From Mikania micrantha (Eukaryota > Streptophyta > Magnoliopsida > Asterales > Asteraceae): a stretch of 64,000 nucleotides of DNA. How positions within the stretch are numbered: position 1 is the stretch's first letter; each line of letters starts with the position of its first letter. The position numbers and the translations under genes are program-made. Location of the stretch: contig CM018689.1 in NCBI GenBank assembly GCA_009363875.1, positions 1,340,501-1,404,500 of the forward strand, given 5' to 3'. Of the stretch, positions 1 to 11,248 are shown piece after piece. Under the pieces are notes generated by a model that did not search any database, was not told the origin of the DNA, and was given only the letters and a program-made list of their open reading frames with translations.

Positions 1-989
1 CAACCTTTTGGTGTTTTGGATTTCTGCTGTTGTGGAGTTCTGGTCACTAGGTCACCCCTGCAGTTTTTGGCTGCGTGGCCTAACTTTCCACACCATTGGC
101 ATTGATAGCTTTCACACGGTCCTCGTTGATGATGATAATCGCAGTTGTTGCACATTGGGTGTTTGCCGACATAGGCACCCTTACGTCGTCTTGATGGTTG
201 TGGAGTGGAGGTTTCATTTAGAGAGTTAGCCCATTTGCGTTTGTTGTCAGTGGTTTTGATTACTGAGCCACGTGGAGGTATTAATCCTTGAATAACTGCC
301 GTATTGGTCATTTCATGAGCTAAGTAAACGGCTTGTCGTAAGGTGGTGGGGTCAGCGGATAGTACCATATCCCGAACCTGTGGTGTCAATCCCTCAATGT
401 ATCTCTCAAGATGTCTGTAGGCTGGGGTCACCATTTCTGGGCACATGTGGGCCAACTCATAAGATCGAGAAGTGTATGCCTCGATCTCAGAACCAATCAT
501 CCTGTGTTTCCGAAATTCCGTTTCCAATTTCTGAACCTTGTCGTGGGGGAAATATTCGTGGTTCATCATTCTTTTGAATTCTTCCCAAGGTATAGTATCA
601 GATGTTTTTCGTCCTATGGTTTGAACATACGTGTCCCACCAAGTAAGGGCTGCTCCCTCTAAGGTTCCTGTTGTGTACTTCACGCGATCATTAACCCTAC
701 AATTTCTCATGATGAAAGTTGTTTCCAATTTCTCAATCCATCGGAGGAGGCCGGCAGCACCCTCCGTACCATTGAAAGAAGGTGGTTTGCAGTCTAAGAA
801 TGTTTTGAATGTGTAGTGGGGTGGATTAGGATTTGTCCCTTGGATCAATTGATTCTGGTTACGTGCAGTTTCACGTGCAGCGATTTCCTCCTCAACTCGT
901 TTGCTGATTAGTGCGTTCAGTTTCGTTGCGGTGAGGTTAATGTTTCCACGCCCTCCCGCATTCTTGCATCCTCCGCATCTTCCAGCCAT
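1..989 (-). CDS. Ty3/gypsy gag polyprotein, 5' part, open at window edge
   Basis: Reading on the minus strand from the ATG at 989, the frame has no stop codon for 329 codons and runs off the left edge, so the gene is partial but undamaged here. The N-terminus is Cys-rich (MAGRCGGCKNAGG). A Retrotrans_gag core follows at about residues 80-200, with the hallmark LTWWDTYVQ stretch. The C-terminal part has a CxxC cluster followed by the zinc knuckle CQWCGKLGHAAKNC (C-X2-C-X4-H-X4-C) at about residues 300-313, which binds RNA in Gag particles. Gag forms the cytoplasmic particle that packages element RNA. The protein resembles chromovirus gags, as do those of E and G. No primer site or LTR could be recognised in the bases after its start. 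Confidence 0.85.
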   Translation of the reverse strand, partial: MAGRCGGCKNAGGRGNINLTATKLNALISKRVEEEIAARETARNQNQLIQGTNPNPPHYTFKTFLDCKPPSFNGTEGAAGLLRWIEKLETTFIMRNCRVNDRVKYTTGTLEGAALTWWDTYVQTIGRKTSDTIPWEEFKRMMNHEYFPHDKVQKLETEFRKHRMIGSEIEAYTSRSYELAHMCPEMVTPAYRHLERYIEGLTPQVRDMVLSADPTTLRQAVYLAHEMTNTAVIQGLIPPRGSVIKTTDNKRKWANSLNETSTPQPSRRRKGAYVGKHPMCNNCDYHHQRGPCESYQCQWCGKLGHAAKNCRGDLVTRTPQQQKSKTPKG

Positions 990-1929
990 GATCTTCATAG
1001 CGAGAATAAGCGTTAGTGTAGGTCTAATGACTAATGTATCACGTGATTGATATGAGAAGAAAACATGCATTGATTGGCATAGACAAAATTTTCAATCACC
1101 GATATTAGTCTTGATATATAATAAGTTGTACTAGTTACAATTCATTTAATACCCAAGACACTAAGATTCCAAAATTTCGAGTATAGAGACCCGACCCGTC
1201 TCTACTAGGTCTATGCTAAGTTAATCGGAGGCATTATCGATAGTAGAATCAGAATCAGCATCCGCCGCTGGTTCCTCTTCCTCAGTGTCAGTTCCTCTGC
1301 AAGACACTCGATTTGGTCGTCTGCCCTAGTCAGGTCCCGAGTCAATTCGACTCAAGACACTGCCTCTCTGGCTTAGGTGAGTCTAGTATGGGTGATGTAT
1401 TGTTGGGTGACTCCTCCATGGGGTTCTCCGCAGGATCCTTGTCAGGGTCCTCATTGGAAAATTTGATACGTTGCTTCATGTGAAGTGTAAGGTCGCAACA
1501 TGAGGTTTTTATGGTTATATGGTAATCTGGACTATAGCTGGAAATTTGATGGACGTTATGTTGAAGTCTTGATACGTTGCTTGGATTCCGTTGCAACCAT
1601 CATGATAAGCGAATATCAATGTATATGTTTTCAATAATAGGCTCACAATAGAATTTGCCAGAATTCATGCGTACCTGTAAATTCACGATTATGTTGCGCA
1701 CCATGATCGTCAATTCACCTTACATAAGAATTCTAGTCTTCCTACTTAGAGCTATTAGGTTTTACTGGATCCAGAGTTTATTCATGACATCAAGGTTCAA
1801 ACAAGAGTCATATGAGGTATGGTCGAATAGCCTATTGAAACTAATACTTGGGCTAGTTACGCGAGTTGTATGGTATGATAGGATCTTGAGTGGATTCTAT
1901 AAGGATAGCTACATGGCTTGAGTGTGTTT
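990..1929 (-). other. Putative 5' leader of the gag above; otherwise unassigned
   Basis: This is about 940 bp without a recognisable gene. It lies where the leader and 5' LTR of the minus-strand gag should be, but I could find no TGGTATCAGAGC primer site and no LTR edge. A short minus-strand frame (1342-1596, 84 codons, many Pro, Glu and Asp) matches no family I recognise and may be chance. The element may be rearranged here. Confidence 0.3.
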
Positions 1930-2542
1930 TCATTATGTCACTGGATGTTGAGACACTCATTGAGTTGTGTAGTGCCATACACACCTTCCGATTTTGGAGG
2001 CACTAGAGTCATGACCGGTGTATCATTATGATTGTAATGCTGAGATATGATATGTTGGCACAATGAGTGTGCATTTGGATATATTTGTTTTAGGCTACTT
2101 GATATCAAATTACCCTAACCATTTTGTTGATTTAGCTTTATTTCATTGTTTACTATTGTGTGGAGGTAATATTCGGTTGTGAATGATTTAAAACTTTATC
2201 TATTTTGTAAATCTCTTCCTTATTATATCATCATTATTTTTATTGTACTCTACATCCGTGCACTGAGCTTGTAGCTCAGCCATTTTCTTTGTTTTTTGTG
2301 GCAGGTAATCAGGGATGACCGAAATTGTGTGAAGAGAGCAACTAGAGACCAGAACCATGAATTGGAGATTTTATTCAGTTTTATTTCTTTAAGTTTAATT
2401 ATTTTGATTAAGGAACTTAGACGTTGTGAACTCATGGTTTAATTTGGTTTTTCATTTTAGTAGTTAAGCATATGTTTTTGACTTTAGTGTTTTGTTTACA
2501 TTTGAAGTGACCTCCTGTTCCAATTCGGAGCTGGGTGTTACA
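1930..2542 (+). repeat. Old LTR fragment, plus orientation (left edge unresolved)
   Basis: The right edge ends in GGGTGTTACA, the usual end of a gypsy LTR. Upstream, 2268-2304 has the U5 pattern CACTGAGCTTGTAGCTCAG followed by a T-rich tract ending GTGGCAG/GTAATC, which looks like a branch site and splice acceptor. No primer site follows, so this is a solo LTR or the 3' LTR of a lost element. The left boundary is a guess. Confidence 0.4.
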
Positions 2543-3221
2543 CGGTGGGTGGTGGCGTTCACAGTGGGGTAGTAGCATTCGCAAAGGGCAGTATCACTGG
2601 TGACGAGTGGTGGTGGCTGGCGGTGGCGGGTGGCATGGGTGGTGGCAGGTGGAAGTGTCGGTGGGTTGCGATGGCAGTGGGCGGTGATGGGTGGTAAATT
2701 GAGTAAAGGGTAAAAAGTGAGAATAGATTTATAATTTATGCCAATAAATAATAAGTCATTTTGAAAAGTCAAAATTTTTAAATTTTAAAAGCAACTTGTT
2801 GCTATTTTACAAAAAGTAATTTTCAAAATTCCTTTTAGGCTTGTCAAACAACTTATTGACTTACTGGTTTTTTAAACAAGTCAATAAGTCATTTTTTAAA
2901 ATGAAATCTAACAGAATCTTATTATAAAATTAATTTCCGTCTTCTGTCTATATAATCAATCAAACAAAATTTCTTCATTCTTATTTACAAACAATCCAAC
3001 TCAATCTTACCAAAAAAATAAATCTTTATGATAATTTTTTTCATTATAAAAAATCATTTGATTTCAAAAATAAATGAATATTAGTTTAAAAACTAAAAAT
3101 AATAATAAATTAAAAAAAATACATTCCTTAAATATATTTGTAATAAAATAATTTAATCATAATATGAAATATAAAATTTCAACTACAGTAAATAAAAAGT
3201 AGATAATTATTCATAATTAGG
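2543..3221. other. Low-complexity and AT-rich spacer
   Basis: Bases 2543-2700 are a GGT/GGC-rich simple-sequence tract. From 2700 on the DNA is very AT-rich, with the phrase AATAAGTCATTTT twice (about 2751 and 2882). Nothing coding was seen. It could be the non-coding end of the neighbouring DNA transposon, but no terminal inverted repeat was identified. Confidence 0.35.
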
Positions 3222-3765
3222 AAATTTTTGTCCTACACGTTCAATCAGATCATTTTTTAAAGCATTAAGACCATCTCTTTTGAGATGTTGTGCTCGATTG
3301 GTCATATAAGTGGGCATGTCCACAATTCATTTAGTAGAGTATTAACCAATTTGTTAATCATTGTCAGTATAGCTTATTCTTTGTCTATCATTTAGAAATT
3401 CAAATGGAAGTGTCGTGTTTATCTTCAACAATCATATTGTGCAAGATTAGACATGCAATAATAATTTTTCTTAGCATATCTTTGTCCCACACAAGATATG
3501 AGTGTCAAAGAAATGCAAAACGACCTTGCTAAACTCCAAATGTTCGTTCAATGTCTTTTATGTTGGCCTCTTGATGGATACCTAACAACTTGCGTTTGCA
3601 AAGCTATGGTGAAATTATTAACTTGAAAAAGCAACCCATGAAGGATATATGTCATCAGTAGGATAATATGGCTTATTATATTCCCGACAATTCACGACAT
3701 AACTCACTTTTGGTGCTCAGCCAGACAAAACATCTGTGACAATTCACAATTTTCAGGTTAGAATC
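3222..3765 (-). pseudogene. PIF/Harbinger-type transposase fragment (Plant_tran/HARBI1-like)
   Basis: Broken minus-strand frames give, in order, APKVSYVVN, then YNKPYYPTDDIYPSWVAF, then QEANIKDIERTFGV, then LRKIIIACLILHNMIVED, and a C-terminal tail ending LKNDLIERV. That is the order and spacing of the C-terminal half of plant HARBI1-like nucleases (family Plant_tran, DDE superfamily), including the conserved IYPxW and ACxxLHNM motifs. Several stops and frame changes interrupt it and the N-terminal half is missing, so it is dead. It is the only class II transposon trace I recognise in the window and is probably part of the oldest layer, into which X inserted. Confidence 0.75.
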
Positions 3766-4108
3766 ATACGCATTATTCTTAGCTATCGCACCCCGAGATT
3801 TTCTTCCTTCCAAGGGCGCGACCGTGATTGGCAGGATCGCAGTCTCCTGCCACACTTACGAGACCTACATGTCTAGTTATATACGTACATCCAATGATAT
3901 GGATAAAACAGTTTTGTAAATCAGAGTTGCGGAAGCTAAGTAAAATGTTTTCAAAACATTATGAATTAAAAGTTGCGAAAGCGGTTTAAGTTGCCTAGTC
4001 ATTACATTACAAATCAAAATAAATAAAGTGTTTTCATGAGCCTAAGACATAAGTAGATGCCTTAGACCCCATCCTAGTATCCTAGTCCTAAGTGCGTGCC
4101 TTAGTTAC

Positions 4109-5622
4109 CTGAAAAAACATGCGAGTAAATGTCAACACAACGGTTGGTGAGACCACATGTTTTATAGTAGCAGTAAACAATAAATGTTTAAAGTAAATGT
4201 TGCAGGACTACATGTCATTACAATGAAATATAGATTGATAGCTAGTCAATAAAGTTATATTATATGTGGGTTTGAAATTGAAGCTGACTGCATGCCTCCC
4301 GCCATGTCCATCACACAAGACAATGGCAAATGTTGTTTGGTCAATTTTGCTCTGTTCTGACTCTTAATCAGTGTGGCCTCCCAGGCACGCAATAGAGGGG
4401 TTTGTCAGACCCGAATAGTAGTATCCAAGATTACCACGTTGTGTCCCCCCATGCTATTAACGGTCCGAGATGTGTTTATGAGGACTCAGTTGTGATGTGT
4501 GCCACGCATATACATACAGTAATAAAGCATGTTCATATGTATCCATAAAAATATGTTCGATGTTTCAAAAAAAGTTATTTGCAATGTTTTCTCCCACAAT
4601 GGTAGAAAATAGTAAAAAGAGGCCGTGAACTAACCTGATAGTGAAGTTCCTGATATGAGTTAGCAACAACGAATGCTAGCACCTGTTAGTGGTCACCTAT
4701 AATCATATAGGTCATGAGTATGTGTTTTTTGGTGTGTTGTATCCCATACAAATCCAAGTGTCGGTGTGCTCAACCGAGTGTTTGTGTGTTGACTTGACGA
4801 ATCATTGGTGACACGTTTATTGTGTTATTGTTTGGTTGTGCGTCGTATTAATCATAACATGCAAGTAAGACATTATCATGCATCCTACGACTCTATTCAA
4901 AGAAATCGTACACGTAAGTCAAGTATGATAATCACATAAGTTCCCATTTACGGAAAGTCACTGTTTTAGGAAAGTTTATATTTTTGGAAAGCTTAGTTAT
5001 GAAATCGCGTTTCATCACATTAATACTTCTAGCATGTTCCTAAAACACATTGAACACATATAACATGTATTACAAGTTGCCATTTCATCCTATTTATCAT
5101 TTTCCCCAAAAAAAGTCTCCATTTATGTTAAGTGGTCGTTTAAAAGTTCGTTTTCACAAATCAAAGCTCCCAATATGCTTATATATCATTCTTAAACATA
5201 TTACAACAATCTCAAATCATCAAATCATGCCAATTCATTGAAATCCCTCTTTTTGATATAAAAAGTTTATAAAAATAGTAAGTTGTTAACAAAACCATGT
5301 TTTTCACAAATCCAATAATCAAAAAGTGTTTCTAAACACTTTAATAGACATTTAGCATCATCCAAACACATCTAACATGTCTAGATGTTCCTTTATCAAT
5401 GACATGCATTCACAAAGCTTTCATTTATAGTAAGTTCTACAAAACTCCATCAAATCAAACAAAACTCAACTTAGACTATATCTACACTTCAAGATCAGTT
5501 CAAAACACATCAATAAACATCCAAGAACATTCAAAAATTCGTGCATGTGGGTTGATTGGAGTTGCATGAGGGTAGATGTTCAAGCATGTGTGATCTAAGT
5601 GAAAATAAACCATAGAAACTAC
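4109..5622 (-). other. Predicted leader intron in X LTR
   Basis: The minus-strand donor GAGAG/GTAGTTTC is at 5622. The acceptor CATGTTTTTTCAG/GTAAC ends at 4109. The block CTCACCAAC (4143-4151) lies about 35-40 nt before the acceptor and could hold the branch point. Length would be 1514 nt. The prediction rests on the same layout in five other LTRs of this window. Confidence 0.45.
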
Positions 5623-5886
5623 CTCTCAAGAGTTTAGATGGCTTATATTCAAGCTTGACAGGTCTTGAAAGTTGCTGAGGGTGAAGTTCTAGCTAGTTTT
5701 GTGGCTGCTACAAACCTTCTAGCGTTTCCTTTGAGCTCCAAATGTTCCAAAATCACCAAGGATGTAAGAAGAGGGTTATGGATTACTTGACAGAGGTTGG
5801 GAGCTGTTTCCTGAGGTGTTTGGCCGAGAATGTTCGGGTGGTAATTGTTGAGTGAGTGAAAGAACCAAAAAAGAAGGATTGGGGTT

Positions 5887-6125
5887 GCTTTTATAGACGT
5901 TTTGAGCTATGGGGCTCATCACGTACCGCCAAGCCTCGAATTAGTGGTCTTGGCATACCACAAAGGACAAATTAGTCGGTTTGTAGACCGAGACACGCCA
6001 CGTACCACCAAGGTGGAAATGATTAGTCGTGTCGTACCACTGATCAATTCGGCTGAATTCAAAATTCCTGCCCATGCTTCGCGTACCGCCAAGAGTTTCT
6101 ATGGCCTTTTTCACGTATCGCGAAG
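5887..6125 (-). promoter_or_regulatory. X LTR promoter: TATA box with upstream GGYGGTACG array
   Basis: On the minus strand CTATAAAAGC (5887-5896) is a good TATA box. Directly upstream, within about 230 bp, six related copies occur: CTTGGCGGTACG at 5922-5933 and 6082-6093, CTTGGTGGTACG at 6001-6012, and weaker forms at 5954, 6033 and 6114. The spacing (about 30-50 bp) and position suggest activator sites. A related array precedes the TATA-like box of the unrelated solo LTR S2. Confidence 0.55.
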
Positions 6126-6624
6126 GGTTTATTTTTCTGATTTTTAATTTCTTTTATTCAATTTCTTTCGTGTTCGATTTGTATCGTTTATTTTAATTGT
6201 TTAGTTCGTTTTAATCACATAAACACATAATAACACATATGTTCATTTGATTATCATTTTGTTTGTTCACCAACGTTCGTGCAATAAGACTCGTGTGTGT
6301 TTCGGTAATTCCTCGAATTACCAATTCGTGATTGTTTGTGTTCGTCTTTACGAAATGTTTGCACACTTGATTAATCATAATCAATGTGTAATGTACAATC
6401 CGATAATTCCCCGAATTATCGTTTTGCAGTTGTCTTTGTGTTTGCCACAGTTGATTTCCAAAATCAATGTGTATGTACAATCCGATAATTCCCCGAACTA
6501 TCGTCTCGCAATTGTTTATGTTTAACTCATTTCATTAATCCTAATTAAATGAAATGCAAAGGATATGAATGTGAAATAAATAATTGTACGCGTTGCAATT
6601 TACCTGAAATTGCCGGGTGTCACA

Positions 6625-6741
6625 TCATCCCTTGTTGAAAGAAATTTCGTCCCAAAATTTGGTGTTGTTTGTAGTATTTGAAAACAAAATTTTCATTTGT
6701 CACATCATCCCCTTGTTGAAAGGAAATTTCGTCCCGAAATT
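6625..6741 (-). other. X polypurine tract, duplicated
   Basis: On the minus strand the tract AACAAGGGATGA abuts the LTR and is preceded by the palindrome-like AAATTTCGTCCCAAAATTT (6642-6660). A second, better preserved copy (AAATTTCGTCCCGAAATT and AACAAGGGGATGA) lies at about 6697-6741. A tandem duplication of about 75 bp explains both. Confidence 0.65.
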
Positions 6742-8040
6742 GGTTCGTTGTTGTTTGTGTTCGATGCTGTCTGTTTGAATAGATGGGGATACTTACGCAT
6801 CATTTGATCTACACGTTCCCACGTGAATTTAGGTCCACGTTTCAAGTTTCATTGGACTCTAACAATCAGAATCCGACTGTGTTTGAGTTGTTTGACTTCA
6901 CGGTCCATGAATTCTACTAGTTCCTCCATGAATCGCAGTTGTTCATCCACTTGGATCTCATCCAATGGAATTACTAGTGTCTCGTCAGATAAGTACTTCT
7001 TTAAGTTCGAGACATGGAACACGTTGTGAACTCCGTCGAGTTCAGCAGTTAAGTTAAGTTGATATGCTATAATACAAATCCTCTTCAGGATTTAAAACGG
7101 CCCAATATATCGTGGGTTTAGTTTGCCTCATTTCCCAAACTGAATTACGCCTTTCCACGGTGAAACTTTCAGAAGGACTTTATCTCCTACATGAAATTCT
7201 AAAGGATTACGTCGCTTGTCGGCATAGCTCTTATGGTGAACACTAGTTGTTGCCATGTGGTTTATGATTTGCACGTTTTTCTCTGTAGTTTCGTGTACTA
7301 GTTACAGGCCAGTGAGTTAGCTGTCATCCACTTCCGCCCAGCAAATAGGTGATCAGCACTTCTTGCCATAGAGTGCTTCAAAAGGTGCTGCCTTGATGCT
7401 CGTGTGATAGTTGTTGTTGTAGGAAAACTGCATCAACGGTAGATAAGTTTCCTAACTGTTTCCGAAGTTTATTACACAATCTCATAGCATGTATTCAAGG
7501 GTTTGTATTGTAAGTTCGCTCTAGCCATCGATTTGATGGTGGTATGCTGTACTCATATCCAAACGTGTACCAATCGACTGGCTAGCTTTTCCATCTCTTC
7601 ATTTCCTCTGATCGCAAGGAAATGTGATGAATTGGTCAGTCGATCCACAATTACCCAGATAATGTTGCATCCACTAGGAGTAACGGGTAATTTGGTAATG
7701 AAATCCATGGAAATCTGTTCCCACTTCAACATGGGGATCTCTGGTTGTGTTAGTAATCTGGATGGTTTCTGGTACTCAATATTGACTTTGGCACAAGTCA
7801 AGCAATTGGTCACATAGGTGGCAATGTCGGCTTTCATGTTTGGCCACCAATAGAGTACCTTGAGATCATGAAACATCTTATCTAATCCAGGGTGAATAGA
7901 GTATCGAGATTTATGAGCCTCATCCATCACAAGGTCTCGTAAGTTCCCATGATGTGGAACCCATACGCGTTCCATGAAATAGTATAAGCCATCGACTTTT
8001 ACTTCAAGTTTCTTTTCCATTCCTCTCAATGATTCAGCTA
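6742..8040 (-). pseudogene. X integrase with C-terminal chromodomain
   Basis: An open stretch at 7553-8029 has the N-terminal zinc-binding region (HxxxxSIHPGLDKM, then NCLTCAKVN) and the start of the catalytic core (WEQISMDFITKLP). Beyond 7553 frames are broken. Near 7000-6760 a chromodomain reads VFHVSNLKKYL, then EELVEFMDREVKQLK, then GPKFTWERVDQMMRKYPHLF, which ends just before the polypurine tract. Integrase would insert the cDNA and the chromodomain would guide it to marked chromatin. Multiple stops make it non-functional. The chromodomain places X among Tekay/Del-type chromoviruses. Confidence 0.8.
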
Positions 8041-8055
8041 CTTAGCTCTCATCCT

Positions 8056-9860
8056 TCAGTGCTTCGACTTGAGCATTATGTATCTGCTCAAGGAGGTTTG
8101 GATGGATTGTAAGCTGTAAACTCGTACTCTCTTACGTTTTAAGGTGTTTTTCTGGCTTAGGGCGTCGACCACTATGTTTGACTTCCCTGGGTGATACTTG
8201 ATAGCACACTCGTAGTCATTTAAAAGTTCAATCAAGTGACGCTGTCGCATGTTCAGCTCCTTCTGCTTGAATATATGTTGGAGACTCTTATGATTAGTGT
8301 ATATGGTACACTTTGTACCATACAAGTAGTGTCTCTAGATTTTGAGTGTGAATACCATGGCTCGTAGTTCCAGGTCATGGGTGGTGTAGTTCTTCTCGTG
8401 GACTTTTAGTTGTTGAGAGGCGTATGCAATCACCTTCTCTCGTTGCATCAACACACAAGCAAGTCCTTATATCGAGGAATCACTGTATACTATGAAATTG
8501 TCCGTTCCCTTAGGAAGGGATAAGACATGTGCACTATAGAGTTTTTGTTTGAGAAGCTGAAATGCAGCTTCTTGTTTGTCAGTCGAGAGATATTTCTTGT
8601 CTTTGTGAGTTAAAAACTTGCCTATACATGTAAGCTTAGCGGGTAAAAGAGACCCGCTAGACAACACTTTCCTTACCGTAAGGTAACTCGCACTGCAATC
8701 CATTTCCAAAGTCTTCATATGCTCTTCAGATAGCTCCATCGAACTGCGATAGCTGCTAGTCTACATATTCGTATTGGAACTATCCTACCTCCTATTTCTA
8801 AACCCAGAACTCAGATATTTGATTCTTGGATGACTGATCTACTAAAGGTAAGTAACTTGATTAACCCGCTTCAAAGCAATATGCGGCTTCTACTCTATCA
8901 ATAAAATACTAATCCGTTCAACAATTACGACCCCGCTATTACCTTTTCTCTAATAATATTCATCAGGATAGCACACGCATACCGTATTACAATTAGGGTA
9001 TAAAAAGACCATCCAGCCCTGTGATAATAACGTGCCAAGCCTAGGAATTGTTGCACCTCAGTTGGGGTGTTTGGTACTTCCTAGTTCTTGATGGCCTCTA
9101 TCTTGGATTTATCCTCATGTATTCCTTTCTCATTAACAATGTGTCCCAATAATTGGACCTCTCAGATCCAGAAATCACATTTGGAGAGTTTAGCATACAA
9201 CTTCTCTTTTTGAAAGAGTTAAAGAGCTAATTGAAGATGTTCTTTGTGTTCTTCTTGGGTTTTGGAGTAGATGAGAATATTATTGATGAAAACAATGATA
9301 AACTTGTCAAGGTAGGGTTTGCACACTCAGTTCATGAGGTCCATGAACACCGCAGGTGCATTCGTGAGACCAAATGTCATGACCAAAAACTCGTAATGAC
9401 CATACCGAGTACGAAAAGTTGTCTTAGGAATATCTTCCTCTTGAATCCTCAATTGATGGTACCCAGATCGTAGATCGATCTTAGATTAGTAACCTGATCC
9501 TCGCTGATTGATCGAATAGATCGTCAATGTGAGGTAGGGGTAATGATTCTTGATCGTCACTTTCTTCAGCTCACGGTAGTCGATGCACATACAAAACGTG
9601 CTATCCTTTTTTTTTTACAAATAAGATAGGACCTCCCCACAGCGAGAAGCTCGGTGTAATGAAACCCTTGTCCAAAAATTCTTGAAGTTGGTTGGACAGT
9701 TCCTGCATCTCCGAAGGTGCAAGTCAATAGGGTGTTCGTGCGATAGGTGCTGCTCCTGGTGCGAGGTCTATGCGGAATTCCACTTGTCATGGTGGTGGAA
9801 GTCCTGGTACATCCTTAGGAAATACGTCGAGATAGTCGCACACAACTGGTATCTCTTCAA
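8056..9860 (-). pseudogene. X reverse transcriptase and RNase H
   Basis: From about 9860 downward, broken minus-strand frames show the RT entry region (YLDVFPKDVPGLPP), then LWGGPILFVKKK, then the palm region where the catalytic F(I/V)DD box reads FINN, then CDFWI and VQQFLGLARYYHR. RNase H follows (IVYSDSS, ACVLMQREKVIAYASQQLK, CTIYTNHKSLQHIF, then NIVVDALSQK at its end). The catalytic Asp pair is replaced by Asn-Asn, so RT would be inactive even without the stops. About 250 bp at 8745-9000 do not align to the expected RT/RH connection and look like inserted or badly decayed DNA. Confidence 0.8.
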
Positions 9861-9869
9861 GTTTCTTCT

Positions 9870-10547
9870 CCTCTTCGGTTTTCTCAACGATGAGTGCCAA
9901 GATGGCTGTGTGTCCCTTTTGTAGTCATTTGTGAGCTTTTATGCACGAGATGATGTTCAAAGGAGTGTCGCTCCTTTCGTCTTTGATGTTTAAGATTTCC
10001 ACGCTAGGGTGGGGTATACGCACAATCTTGTCATGGAAATTTATTTCAAATTGGTTCTCAAACAACCAATCCATGCCTACTACGACGTCAAAACTGTCGA
10101 GCGTGACTGGCATAAGATCGATTTTAAACTTGTGGTTTGCTAGCTCTAGGGTGTATCCTTTCAGGGTGTATCCTTTCAAGATGTGTCTAGTTACAATTAA
10201 CTTAGCATCAGCTAGCTCTACAGTGTATTCAACCTCTAAGGGTGTTGGGTTATAGCAAGCATCTCACTAAATTCACTAAATATAAAACTCTTTTTTCTGC
10301 TCCAGTATCAAACAATACAGAAGCGTGATGATCGTTTAGGAGATACGTGCCTATTGCGAGGTGGGGATCTCTTCTGGCTTCCTTTGCCCTGATCATGAAG
10401 GCTCGTCCCCTCGGACCGTTGTCCCCGTTGTTGTTGTTGTTGTTAGGCTTGTTGGAGTTGTTGTTTTTCAAGTGTGGGCAGTCCTTCTTGAAATTCCCCA
10501 GCTTTCCGCATTCGAAGCAGCCTTTCGGTGCTTCATGTTGCTGTTGT
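9870..10547 (-). pseudogene. X gag C-terminus and aspartic protease
   Basis: Entering from 10547 the minus strand reads a CCHC-like knuckle (CFECGKLGNFKKDC, with Asn for the usual His), an Asn-rich linker, PRGRAFMIRAKEARRDP and the protease active site VLFDTGAE. At 9925-10179 comes the protease C-terminal part with VVVGMDWL. The phrase KGYTL is duplicated in tandem (about 10145-10180). Frame breaks separate the pieces. Element A inserted immediately upstream of the knuckle, cutting off the rest of gag. Confidence 0.8.
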
Positions 10548-11163
10548 TGTTGTGTACTGAAAATTTACCCGGAGTATTTCAGGATAAGGGATATTTAGGG
10601 ATATATTTACAATTGACTAATATCTCTGTTTATTCCTAACTTGATTATCGAGATTGTAGGTTAACAAGTTATCAACTTGCCAAGCTATAATCACGGAAGA
10701 AGTCAACAAACCTTCCAAATAAAAGATCATGGACTACAAAAGCCTCAAGAACTCAGCTCCACTAGTTTGAACAAGTCATCCACGAATGGAAAGATCCCGA
10801 AATAACCGCAACAACTATTATGACCGTTCCTTTTAATTTTTTAGTATAAATGTCGAGGTATTGATCGATATTAAGGACACACAACACACTTAGCAACTAT
10901 ACAAGAATACTAACACTTCTAGCGTCGATCATATTGCACTCTTTCTTTGTAATTTGGTTGATTTCATATTAATAAACTAGGCAGAGTGACATTTGTAACC
11001 TCCCGAGGTTTTTATGCCGGCAATCCTAAGGGATTAAGGGTTTTTTTCTCGTAGAAATCTGTTTGGCTTTTTCATATTGATATCTTTGATTGTAAAACAC
11101 AATACCCTACTTTTCTAATTCGGTTTTGTTAAAAATTAAGTTTGTTAATTTTTACCCGAAACA
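10548..11163 (+). repeat. 5' LTR of element A (about 616 bp)
   Basis: It starts TGTTGTGTACTG and ends CCCGAAACA, three bases before the primer site. TATA box TATAAA at 10845-10850; AATAAA at 10971-10976; the conserved downstream phrase CTCCCGAGGTTTTTATGCCG is shared with the LTRs of B and C. The TGT start could be shifted by 3 bp because of a TGT repeat at the insertion site. Confidence 0.8.
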
Positions 11164-11166
11164 ATT

Positions 11167-11184
11167 TGGCACCCACCGTGGGGC
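11167..11184 (+). other. Primer binding site of A
   Basis: TGGCACCCACCGTGGGGC, three bases after the LTR. C and B have TGGCGCCCACCGTGGGGC at the same place. The matching tRNA was not determined. It differs from the initiator-Met site used by E and G. Confidence 0.75.
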
Positions 11185-11248
11185 AAACTTGTATTTTTTA
11201 TAACAAAATTTTTATTTAAAGGCATTTTCTCGACGAATATAGTGAAAA

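Larger units (their letters stand above)
3784..6624 (-). repeat. 3' LTR of element X (2.84 kb)
   Basis: The right edge is TGTCACA next to the polypurine tract, so the LTR starts TGTGACACCC on the minus strand. The left edge TATCGCACCCCGAG is a mutated form of the TGTCGCACCCCGAG end. A TATA box lies at 5887-5896. U3 is about 730 bp and R plus U5 about 2.1 kb. The interior 4300-5500 is AT-rich and shows no coding potential. Confidence 0.8.
3784..10547 (-). mobile_element. Element X: degenerate Tekay-like chromovirus, 3' part
   Basis: On the minus strand the order is gag C-terminus and protease (9870-10547), reverse transcriptase and RNase H (8056-9860), integrase and chromodomain (6742-8040), polypurine tract (6625-6660) and 3' LTR (3784-6624). 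This PR-RT-RH-INT-CHD order defines a chromovirus. Coding parts carry many stops and frameshifts. The 5' part lies beyond the window because element A inserted at 10548. Only one LTR is present, so no target duplication can be tested. Confidence 0.85.

Noticed and set aside
2464..2772. 102-codon minus-strand frame rich in Thr, His and Pro
   Set aside because: It is the reverse reading of a GGT/GTG-rich simple sequence.
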